Assembly (NCBI GenBank): GCA_937873535.1
Contig: CALMYA010000048.1
Coordinates: 1 to 8,497, forward strand
DNA length: 8,497 nucleotides
Source: an uncultured bacterium
GTDB lineage: Bacteria > Patescibacteriota > Minisyncoccia > Phycocordibacterales > CAIZLB01
Direction of reading: 5' to 3'
Each line of letters opens with the position of its first letter. Position 1 is the first letter of the stretch. Positions 1 through 5,931 of this stretch are shown here, piece by piece. The position numbers and the translations under genes were made by a program. Under the pieces are notes generated by a model. It searched no databases. It was given only the letters and a program-made list of their open reading frames with translations, and had not been told where the DNA came from.

Positions 1-59
1 GCTTGGGTCTGCCGTTGTATGAAGCCACCGAAAAAATTGTCGAAAATAATGATCTATGA
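1..59 (+). CDS. C-terminal tail of an upstream gene (5' end outside window)
   Basis: Only the last 18 codons are visible, in the frame starting at base 3, ending LPLYEATEKIVENNDL and a TGA stop. The stop overlaps the ATG of the next gene as ATGA, which indicates a translationally coupled operon with pilC. In pilus operons the gene before pilC/gspF often encodes a PilB/PilT/GspE-type ATPase, but this short tail has no diagnostic motif, so the identity is left open. Confidence 0.6.
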   Translation, partial: LGLPLYEATEKIVENNDL

Positions 60-1123
60 AAAATCACCTACAAAAATTCTTTGCTCACTCGGCTATGTAC
101 ATGGCATCTTCTGTTGATGCAGTTACCGCATTTCGTATGGCCGCTAGGCGCACAAAATATAAAACCCTGACAGCGCGTGTGAATAAATCGCTGAGTATGC
201 TCGATGCAGGTCTGCCTATTTCTGAAGCATTTAAGGTCTTTAAGGAAAAAAGGCATTTAGACGGTGTTGCTTGGGCCATACTTTCATCGGCAGATAAAGC
301 AGGTTCAATGCGTTCAGCTTGTGAGCATATATCGGCGTACATAAAGTCATCTGCAAAAATTCAAAAGTCATTTGTGTCGGCATTGGCGTACCCAACCGGA
401 GTTATTACATTGGCATCTACTATGGTTTATTTTCTCCTTGCTTATATTTTTCCCAAAATAACACCACTATTTAAGTCGTTAAATGCACCAATGCCGCCAA
501 CAACAGTCTTTCTTATTTTTATTTCAGACATTCTGCGGCATTATTCGCTGCAGATTGCTATTGGCATAATTGCAGTGTTGGCTGCATCAGTATATTTGTA
601 TAAAAGTGAAAAGTCAGTCAGGGGTGCAGCGCATTTAATGTTTTTTAAATTGCCGTTCGTGCGCTCATTGGTGTTCGCCAAAGAATCACATGTATTAGCC
701 CTTTCATGTGGTGTCCTTATGTATTCAGGTAGAAACTTGGCAGAAAGCGTGTTTGTGGCAAAAGAATCGGCAGGGAATATAGTTATGTATGAATATCTTG
801 AGCAAATGCTTTCAGGGCTTGAATCGGGTAAGGCCCTGTCTGAAATACTTGCATCAAAGCCTGTTGGCCGTGCGGGCGCATTACATTCGCTTTTTCAAGA
901 TGAATGGCTCGACCTAATTACAGTGGGCGAAAAAACCGGAAACCTACCTAAAGCCTGTATTGAAATTGCCGAATGTTACGAAGGGCGTTTAAAAGACACA
1001 TTAGAGCTAGCTGCGCGCGTCGCCGAACCTGCTGCGTTGGCAGTTTCGGCGGGCATTATTCTTGTTGTCGCCATGTCGGTTATCCAACCAATGTATGCAA
1101 TTTTAAATTATGTACATTCGTAA
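56..1123 (+). CDS. pilC: Type IV pilus / type II secretion inner-membrane platform protein (PilC/GspF family)
   Basis: This is the polytopic inner-membrane platform protein that couples the cytoplasmic assembly ATPase to pilin insertion and extraction. Two T2SF-type helical domains are visible, about residues 10-130 and 212-335. Membrane segments lie at about 110-132, 165-183 and 325-348. The family signature after the first membrane helix is clear: FPKITPLFKSL followed by MPPTT (residues 132-150), matching the usual PxFxxxFxxxxxxLPxxT pattern. The second domain carries GEKTGNLP (291-298, the GExSGxL motif) and ends EPAALAVSAG with a final helix and IQPMYAI, as expected. At 355 residues it is somewhat shorter than typical PilC (about 400), mainly by a short N-terminus. 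The ATG overlaps the upstream stop (ATGA) and the downstream prepilin starts inside its 3' end, so the three are probably co-translated. No Shine-Dalgarno sequence precedes the start. The family call is firm; whether it serves a pilus or a secretion pseudopilus cannot be told here. Confidence 0.93.
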   Translation: MKNHLQKFFAHSAMYMASSVDAVTAFRMAARRTKYKTLTARVNKSLSMLDAGLPISEAFKVFKEKRHLDGVAWAILSSADKAGSMRSACEHISAYIKSSAKIQKSFVSALAYPTGVITLASTMVYFLLAYIFPKITPLFKSLNAPMPPTTVFLIFISDILRHYSLQIAIGIIAVLAASVYLYKSEKSVRGAAHLMFFKLPFVRSLVFAKESHVLALSCGVLMYSGRNLAESVFVAKESAGNIVMYEYLEQMLSGLESGKALSEILASKPVGRAGALHSLFQDEWLDLITVGEKTGNLPKACIEIAECYEGRLKDTLELAARVAEPAALAVSAGIILVVAMSVIQPMYAILNYVHS

Positions 1124-2447
1124 TTGCCGAACTAAAAGCAAAAAACAAAACTCAGAAATATTGGTGTCATCAGGAATGAGTTTGGTTGAACTTATGATAG
1201 CCGTGGCGCTTGTTGCCATTTTTATAGTGCCCATGTCTGAGCTTTTATTTTCAATGAATCGTTCTGTGCAGAAAGTTCCTGTATATGAATGGTACGACAA
1301 GTTTATTTCAGTTGACGATAGTTTGCGAAGTTTTGCGAGCACCGAAGATTCACTGGGTAAAAAATCATGCAGGTATTTTAATGCTGCTGCCCAAGGAGGT
1401 TCGGGTGTTTCGGTGCACGTGCCTATATTTCAGCCCGGTTCGGCAGGGCAGACCTTAGCTCAGGTTTTGGGTACTTCGAGCCTACCTACGTCTATTACTG
1501 TTTTGGGTAATTATATTTTGATGGGAACGAATTCTTCTAGTACAACCTTGCCAGATTTCATTGTTATGAAAAAGCAGCCAAGTGGGGCAGGTAGCACAGG
1601 TGAGCCTGTGCTTTATGTGGTGGCAACGCTCGACACCGGCCCAGGTGTTGCCGATATGGCAGTAACAGGAACAGCAGCATATGTTGCCGATACAAGCGCC
1701 AATTATCAAGCTACGGCACTTAGCTTGGCCGACCCAGAGCACCCCGCAATACTTCGCAAGTTTGTTATACCTGGGGCCAACAGCGCCACGAGCCCCATTG
1801 CAAAAAGGCTCATAACTTACGGGCCGTTTTTAATTTTAGGAACCGAGAAAAGCACTTTGCCTGAAGTTGCTGTATTTAACTCTGTAACCGGTGCCTTCGT
1901 GGCAAGTATAAATACAGAATTCGGCATCAATAGGCTTTTTGCTGCGCATCAAAAATTTTTTGTTCTAGGGCCGTCTAACCCCGAGCTGGATGTATACAAT
2001 ACTTCAAGCACACCTTCTGGTGGCCTGAGTCTTTTGTATGCTGGTTCCTATGATGCGCCTGGAGGCTCAGGTAACGGCCGTTCAATTGATATTTTTGGCA
2101 ATACATTAGTGTTTGGCCGAAGCAAAGGAGGAAATGAACTTGAGTTGCTTTCTTTTTCTGCTATAGATACTGCGGGAGCGGGGCAATGGAACGCAACTGC
2201 AAGTCTGAAACTTTCTGCAAGTATCGACAACGTAATAGCAGACAAAGAGCAGGTTTTTGTGTTTACATCAGACCCGTTGCGTGAACTTATGATATTTAAG
2301 CCTGAATTAAATTCTGAAGGTTTTACTAATCTCAGAAAAATTGCCGATGTAGACCTTCCTGCAAGAACCGCCTCTGCCGTATGTGATGGCCCCGTATTGT
2401 ATGTGGCGTTACAAAGTAACGAGGTGCCGCTTGTGGCTATCTATTAA
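1110..2447 (+). CDS. Prepilin-like protein with a C-terminal seven-repeat beta-propeller-like body
   Basis: The protein has a basic 22-residue leader, then the prepilin peptidase site SSG|MSLVELM (cleavage after Gly22, Glu at +5 = residue 27) and a hydrophobic helix to about residue 45. It would be cleaved and N-methylated by PilD and anchored or polymerised through that helix. The rest is not an ordinary pilin globular domain. From about 128 to the C-terminus there are seven recurring beta-rich units of the pattern 'I..xGNxLxxG...xxLxVF', beginning near 128, 184, 233, 275, 325, 374 and 422. The unit at 184-218 (AVTGTAAYVADTS ... LADPEHPAIL) resembles an LVIVD-type repeat. I infer a seven-bladed propeller displayed outside the cell, perhaps a minor or tip pilin. 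The start overlaps pilC by 14 nt; TTG or GTG codons near 1160 would give a shorter leader, but ATG 1110 gives a good basic leader. No Shine-Dalgarno sequence is seen. The prepilin call is firm; the propeller fold is inferred from repeats read by eye. Confidence 0.85.
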   Translation: MYIRNCRTKSKKQNSEILVSSGMSLVELMIAVALVAIFIVPMSELLFSMNRSVQKVPVYEWYDKFISVDDSLRSFASTEDSLGKKSCRYFNAAAQGGSGVSVHVPIFQPGSAGQTLAQVLGTSSLPTSITVLGNYILMGTNSSSTTLPDFIVMKKQPSGAGSTGEPVLYVVATLDTGPGVADMAVTGTAAYVADTSANYQATALSLADPEHPAILRKFVIPGANSATSPIAKRLITYGPFLILGTEKSTLPEVAVFNSVTGAFVASINTEFGINRLFAAHQKFFVLGPSNPELDVYNTSSTPSGGLSLLYAGSYDAPGGSGNGRSIDIFGNTLVFGRSKGGNELELLSFSAIDTAGAGQWNATASLKLSASIDNVIADKEQVFVFTSDPLRELMIFKPELNSEGFTNLRKIADVDLPARTASAVCDGPVLYVALQSNEVPLVAIY

Positions 2448-2476
2448 TTCAAATATTTAATTTACAGCTTTAAACA

Positions 2477-2893
2477 ATGAATCTTTCAAAGCGCAGAAAA
2501 TATTCAGGAATGACCCTTGTCGAACTTGTCTTGTATATAGCAATTTTTGCCACATTATTTGCGGGTTTTGTTAACTATACATTTGAATTTTCTCGAACTA
2601 TTGCTTCGTATTCAAAAAATGAAGATTCAGAGCGCGTTGGTGCTATTGCTGAAGAGTTTGTGAGATGGTATGTGCACCGCTCAGAGCAGCTGGTTATGCC
2701 GGCGGTTACAGATGTTGAGCGTTTGTTTAGGTTTGACTCATATATCAAGCTCGAGGGAGTACACTTTCTACCCGAATTGTGTGGTGCTGATGCACAGCAT
2801 ATGTATTCTTGCGTCGCAGTATATTTTTATCTTAAAAAAGCAGGAACGGCGAGTAGTACCGAATTATTTAGAAGAGAAGTGCCGCTCTTGTAA
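2477..2893 (+). CDS. Small prepilin-like protein (minor pilin/pseudopilin)
   Basis: The 138-residue product has a short, strongly basic leader (MNLSKRRKYSG), the prepilin peptidase site G11|MTLVELV with Glu at +5 (residue 16), and a hydrophobic helix to about residue 34. A small globular part of about 95 residues follows. Cys102 and Cys112 could form the short C-terminal disulfide loop common in pilins. It lies 29 bp after the propeller prepilin on the same strand and is probably in the same operon as pilC. The gap is AT-rich with no Shine-Dalgarno motif. The size suggests a minor pilin or pseudopilin rather than a major fibre subunit, but that is inference. The next gene runs convergently, so the operon ends here; no clear hairpin terminator is visible after the stop. 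Confidence 0.88.
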   Translation: MNLSKRRKYSGMTLVELVLYIAIFATLFAGFVNYTFEFSRTIASYSKNEDSERVGAIAEEFVRWYVHRSEQLVMPAVTDVERLFRFDSYIKLEGVHFLPELCGADAQHMYSCVAVYFYLKKAGTASSTELFRREVPLL

Positions 2894-2915
2894 ATAACCG
2901 TCACTACAAACACCC

Positions 2916-2987
2916 TTACTTTCCAACCACTTTGCCGTTCTTTATTTGTATGCCTTCACTCGTAAGTAGTGCAATTTTCTTTGTCAC
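2916..2987 (-). pseudogene. Out-of-frame C-terminal segment of the MGMT/Ogt-type gene
   Basis: Reading the minus strand in the -1 frame from base 2987 gives VTKKIALLTSEGI, then a short QIKNGK-containing tail and a TAA stop (2918-2916). The KKIALLTSEG part matches the conserved last helix of MGMT-family domains (KxxLLxxEG), which the main frame lacks. The in-frame TGA of the main frame is at 2986-2984. The overlap in which a shift must occur is only the few codons AAG GGA AAA GAA ATG. It is a continuation of the preceding entry, not an independent gene. Confidence 0.75.
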
Positions 2988-3271
2988 ATTTCTTTTCCCT
3001 TATATGTATATTCGCCGATAGAGCCGTCTGAACGTATGACCCGATGGCAGGGAACAATAGTAAGGTTAGGGTTTTGCCCAACAAGTGTAGCAACACGGCG
3101 TATTGCAGTTGGTTTGCCAACCCGCTTGGCGAGCTCTTTGTATGTAATAACCTTGCCTTTTGGTATTTTTTGTAGCTCCTTATATACGCGTTCAGCGAGG
3201 GCATCGACAGCTATTTTTCCCGCACCGATACCGCCGCGGCTGTAAGCTTTCTGTTTAAAGGCTTTCTTCAT
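2984..3271 (-). CDS. MGMT/Ogt-type O6-alkylguanine-DNA alkyltransferase, DNA-binding domain only, C-terminus out of frame
   Basis: Proteins of this family move an alkyl group from O6-alkylguanine (alkyltransferase) or bind such lesions (ATL). The 95-residue frame contains the winged-helix part (VYKELQKIPKGKVITYKELA, about 29-48), the lesion-flipping region PTAIRRV (54-60), QNP (66-68) and the active-site motif VPCHRV with Cys75. Because Cys is present it should be a transferase rather than a Cys-less ATL. The usual N-terminal Ada/Ogt domain is absent, as in many short MGMT-family proteins. The frame stops just after GEYTYKGKEM (86-95), before the conserved final helix. That helix (KKIALLTSEG, matching the family pattern KxxLLxxEG) is encoded directly downstream in the -1 frame, to 2916. 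The junction contains G GGA AAA in slippery phase. The gene is therefore frameshifted, mis-sequenced at a homopolymer, or completed by -1 frameshifting to a product of about 118 residues. It is divergent from the coiled-coil gene and convergent with the prepilin gene. Confidence 0.85.
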   Translation of the reverse strand: MKKAFKQKAYSRGGIGAGKIAVDALAERVYKELQKIPKGKVITYKELAKRVGKPTAIRRVATLVGQNPNLTIVPCHRVIRSDGSIGEYTYKGKEM

Positions 3272-3280
3272 ATGCCCACA

Positions 3281-3286
3281 AGTATA
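3281..3286 (-). promoter_or_regulatory. -10 element of the MGMT/Ogt-type gene
   Basis: The minus strand reads TATACT followed by exactly 9 nt and then the ATG at 3271. Transcription from it would begin 1-3 nt before the start codon, so the mRNA should be essentially leaderless; no Shine-Dalgarno motif is present. The hexamer lies in the 8-bp palindrome AGTATACT (3281-3288). No -35 hexamer is recognisable at the normal spacing. Confidence 0.55.
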
Positions 3287-3291
3287 CTATG

Positions 3292-3300
3292 TGATAAAAT
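3292..3300 (+). promoter_or_regulatory. Extended -10 promoter of the coiled-coil gene
   Basis: TGATAAAAT fits an extended -10 (TGnTAnnAT) and ends exactly 9 nt before the ATG at 3310, again predicting a leaderless or near-leaderless transcript. AAAGG occurs between it and the ATG but is too close to the start for normal Shine-Dalgarno function. An alternative -10, TATACT at 3283-3288, would give a leader of roughly 14 nt. Confidence 0.5.
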
Positions 3301-3309
3301 AAAAGGCAT

Positions 3310-4098
3310 ATGGCTACACCTTTAAATGATATGTACGGCAGAAAAAGCTCTGGGTCTGGCTCAGGTGGCAGTAAGTTCGGTGTAGGTTCGAATGGCAATA
3401 AAGACAGCTCAAGCGATACAAAGCAAAAACTCGGTTTTGATGCTGGAGCATCTGAACGTGAGCGATTGAAGGCGGCAACTGCTGCGCGTATACGAAATGA
3501 AAAAGAACGCGCAAAAATGCAGCTCATGCAACTTCAGCGCCAGTTCGAACATAACAGAATGGAAGTTATTTCAAAGAACACTGAAGTGAGGCGACTCGAG
3601 TCAGATATTTTTAGGTCAGAAACTGAAATTCGCGGGCTTGAACAGTCATTCCATTCATTTGATGCAAAAGACTCCGCGTCGAATTTAAGAAAAGCCGATA
3701 TGCAGAAAAAGCTGCACAACGAGCAGGCCATTATTATTGAAAAAAAGAAGGAAATTGAAGACAAAAAAAGAGAAGAGACAAAAGTACAGGCGCAAATGGC
3801 CGAACTTCAGCGGCACTTAGCTGAGCTTCGACGCGAGATACAAGAAGGGGAACAGAAGGCAAAAGAGGCCGACCTTGAGGCGCATCATCTTGAAGGGTCT
3901 GTGCAACGCGACGTTGGCGAAGTATTGCATACAGCAAGCGACCGAGCTTATAAAATGAAAGAAGTAGACAATAAAAAGAAAGTGGTTTTGGCCCTCGAAC
4001 AGAAGAAAAAGAATGCCGCTAATGAAATTACGCGCTTAACAACAGAGAATAAAAAGTTAGAGGGAGATATACGGGCGTTAGAAGAGAAGATAAAATAA
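3310..4098 (+). CDS. Cysteine-free coiled-coil protein of unknown function
   Basis: I do not recognise the family. The 262-residue product starts with a low-complexity Gly/Ser-rich segment (residues 10-40, including SSGSGSGGS) that is probably disordered. It continues as almost unbroken charged heptads: about 48-118, a short break around FHSFDAKDSAS (114-124), and 125-262. Leu, Ile, Met and Ala recur at core spacing among Lys, Glu, Gln and Arg. There is no signal peptide, membrane segment, Cys or Trp, so a cytoplasmic rod-like scaffold or filament-forming protein is the simplest reading. It has its own extended -10 promoter, diverges from the repair gene and converges on gpmI. Assigning it to SMC, tropomyosin-like or phage proteins from coiled-coil resemblance alone would be unsafe, because such similarity is compositional. 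Confidence 0.8.
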   Translation: MATPLNDMYGRKSSGSGSGGSKFGVGSNGNKDSSSDTKQKLGFDAGASERERLKAATAARIRNEKERAKMQLMQLQRQFEHNRMEVISKNTEVRRLESDIFRSETEIRGLEQSFHSFDAKDSASNLRKADMQKKLHNEQAIIIEKKKEIEDKKREETKVQAQMAELQRHLAELRREIQEGEQKAKEADLEAHHLEGSVQRDVGEVLHTASDRAYKMKEVDNKKKVVLALEQKKKNAANEITRLTTENKKLEGDIRALEEKIK

Positions 4099-4124
4099 AG
4101 GTGCCTACAAATATTTATTGCAAT

Positions 4125-5735
4125 TTATTCAACAATACTTTTTCCTGTCATTGTTTGCGGCTTTTCAATATCAAGAAATTCTAATATTGTAGGAGCGATA
4201 TCAGCGAGGGAGCCGCCGCTTCGTAGTTTTGCTCCGCTGCTTGTCCAAATTGCAGGAACAGGGTTTGTAGTGTGAGACGTATGTTTTTCGCCGGTGCTAA
4301 TTTCAACATTTACTTCGGCATTGCCGTGGTCGGCGGTTATAAATGCCACGCACTCAGCACTCTGAGCACCTTCAACGCTTAATTTTTCAGCCCGCTCGCG
4401 CAATGCAGAAATTACTCGGCCAAGCTCTTTGTCGACAGTTTCAACGGCGGTAATAATTGCCGGAACATTTGCCGTGTGGCCAACCATATCGGGGTTGGCG
4501 AAGTTTATAAAAATAAAGTTAGCACCGGCGTGTATTTCTTCTATAGCTTTGTCGGCAATGGCCTCGGCTCGCATTTCAGGTGCTAGGTCATGGGTTTGCA
4601 CGTCCTTGCGACTATCTAGCATAATGTGTTTTTCGCCTTCGTATGGTTTTTCAACTCCGCCATTCAAGAAATATGTGGCATGAGGAAACTTTTCTGTTTC
4701 GGCAATATGCGCCTGAGTAAGCCCGGCTGCAGAAATTTCTTTTGCTAAGGTAGTTTCAATAAGTGCAGGAGGGAAGGCGACGAGCACTCCGGCGTCAATG
4801 GTGAATTCGCTACCGTATGAAGTGAGTGTGGCGAAGCGTACATTGTTTGCTTTTACTTTTTCAATCATTTTTGATGAGAGCATTCGCGCGCGATCGGCCC
4901 TGAAGTTGAAAAAGAATACGGCATCGTTGTCGGAAATGACGCAGCCGTGCGCAATAATATCGTTAGTGCCACCGCCATGTTCGCTTTTTAGGCCTTCAGG
5001 AAGGGAGCAGACAATAGGTTCAAGATGTTCATCGAGTTTTTTGTCGGCATAAAGAGATTTCAAAAACTCTGATGGTTTTATTTCGCATATGTGACCCTTT
5101 GCTTCAAAGAGCGCCTGTTCAACTTTATTCAGGCGGTCCCAATTGTTGTCGCGGTCCATTGCAAAAAACCTTCCTGAAACTGTGGCAATAAAGCTCATAT
5201 GTGTTTCGTCATTAATTTCTTCGAGCAGCCTTTCAAGATCTTCAATATAGCGAGCAGCACTTTGAGGAGGAGTGTCACGGCCATCGGTAAATACATGAAT
5301 TGCGACACGCGAAATGCTGGCTCGTTTTGCCGCTTTAATAAATGCGAACAAATGTTCAGAGTGGCTGTGTACGCCACCTTCGCCAATAAGGCCCTGCACA
5401 TGGAGCATTGAGTTGTGTTTTTTTACATGATCAAACAAGCCCATAAATGCTGGGTTTTTATCGTATTCGCCGCTTTCAATAGATTTTTTGATGCGCACTA
5501 AGTCGGTGTCTACAGATTTACCGGCGCCAATTGTGGTGTGACCAATTTCGCTGTTTCCCATTTGACCTTCGGGTAAACCAACTGCTAAACCACTAGCTTC
5601 AAGTAGTGTGTGTGGAAATTCATTCCAAAGTGCATCGAAGTTCGGAGTTTTTGCCGCAGCCACAGCGTTGTGGGCAGTGTCTTCTCGGTAGCCCCAGCCG
5701 TCGAGAATAATAAGCATGGCCTGTTTGTTTTTCAT
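4125..5735 (-). CDS. gpmI: 2,3-bisphosphoglycerate-independent phosphoglycerate mutase
   Basis: This enzyme interconverts 3- and 2-phosphoglycerate in glycolysis, using two Mn ions and a phosphoserine intermediate in the cytoplasm. All hallmarks are present: LDGWG (Asp12), the catalytic serine motif QMGNSEIGH (Ser62), GEGGVHSHSEH (118-128), FTDGRDTPP (149-157), GRFFAMDRD (188-196), FRADRAR (278-284), NPDMVGH (Asp416, His420), TADHGNAE (Asp469, His470) and HTTNPVP (His488). The order is that of the alkaline phosphatase-like domain with the inserted transferase domain. At 536 residues it is slightly longer than typical GpmI (about 510), with some of the excess near 450-462. The start MKNKQAMLIILDGWG is supported by a consensus extended -10 ending 9 nt before the ATG, so translation is probably leaderless. 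It runs convergently to the coiled-coil gene with 26 bp between them and no visible hairpin. Enolase, the next pathway step, lies nearby on the same strand. Confidence 0.98.
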   Translation of the reverse strand: MKNKQAMLIILDGWGYREDTAHNAVAAAKTPNFDALWNEFPHTLLEASGLAVGLPEGQMGNSEIGHTTIGAGKSVDTDLVRIKKSIESGEYDKNPAFMGLFDHVKKHNSMLHVQGLIGEGGVHSHSEHLFAFIKAAKRASISRVAIHVFTDGRDTPPQSAARYIEDLERLLEEINDETHMSFIATVSGRFFAMDRDNNWDRLNKVEQALFEAKGHICEIKPSEFLKSLYADKKLDEHLEPIVCSLPEGLKSEHGGGTNDIIAHGCVISDNDAVFFFNFRADRARMLSSKMIEKVKANNVRFATLTSYGSEFTIDAGVLVAFPPALIETTLAKEISAAGLTQAHIAETEKFPHATYFLNGGVEKPYEGEKHIMLDSRKDVQTHDLAPEMRAEAIADKAIEEIHAGANFIFINFANPDMVGHTANVPAIITAVETVDKELGRVISALRERAEKLSVEGAQSAECVAFITADHGNAEVNVEISTGEKHTSHTTNPVPAIWTSSGAKLRSGGSLADIAPTILEFLDIEKPQTMTGKSIVE

Positions 5736-5744
5736 TGCCGTGGC

Positions 5745-5753
5745 ATTATAGCA
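5745..5753 (-). promoter_or_regulatory. Extended -10 promoter of gpmI
   Basis: On the minus strand TGCTATAAT is a perfect extended -10. Its TATAAT ends 9 nt before the gpmI ATG (5735), placing the predicted transcription start 1-3 nt before the start codon. No convincing -35 lies 16-18 bp upstream, which fits an extended -10 promoter, and there is no Shine-Dalgarno sequence in the 9-nt gap. Confidence 0.7.
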
Positions 5754-5805
5754 TGACAGGTTTTGATGAGGATACTTTCAACGTCACATTTAATATGTGC
5801 AACCA

Positions 5806-5834
5806 TTGACAGTTTTGATGCACAGGAGTTCAAT
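5806..5834 (+). promoter_or_regulatory. Candidate sigma-70-type promoter for the orphan membrane protein gene
   Basis: A perfect -35 TTGACA (5806-5811) is followed after 17 bp by TTCAAT (5829-5834), a 4/6 match to TATAAT. Transcription would start near 5841 and leave a leader of about 90 nt before the ATG at 5932, unlike the leaderless layout of the neighbouring genes. The -10 is weak, so the call is tentative. Confidence 0.35.
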
Positions 5835-5915
5835 TAAGTCAGACCCCGCTCCCTTACAACTATTGCATGACACATATCGCTTTTGCGGAGTCTTTTCTAA
5901 TTCAGTCTAACTTAA
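5834..5915. repeat. Imperfect inverted repeat with REP-like motif upstream of the orphan gene
   Basis: TTAAGTCAGAC (5834-5844) and GTCTAACTTAA (5905-5915) are inverted repeats matching at 10 of 11 positions, with 60 nt between them. As minus-strand RNA all 11 positions can pair, one as a G-U wobble; as plus-strand RNA one position is a C-A mismatch. The left arm continues as AAGTCAGACCCC, which reminds me of short palindromic sequences scattered by REP-associated (Y1) transposases. That resemblance is from memory and unchecked, and no transposase is present here. Confidence 0.4.
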
Positions 5916-5931
5916 CCCAGAAATTCAGACC

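Noticed and set aside
2448..2476. Separate promoter for the small prepilin gene (TATTTAAT-like sequence in the gap)
   Set aside because: The gap is generally AT-rich, the spacing to the ATG does not match the 9-nt pattern of the other promoters, and operon transcription explains expression.
2956..3204. 82-codon minus-strand frame overlapping the repair gene
   Set aside because: It is the third frame; it carries neither the PCHR region nor the KxxLLxxEG helix, which fall in the other two minus-strand frames.
4099..4124. Possible terminator between the convergent coiled-coil and gpmI genes
   Set aside because: The 26-bp AT-rich gap contains no GC-rich hairpin that I could find.
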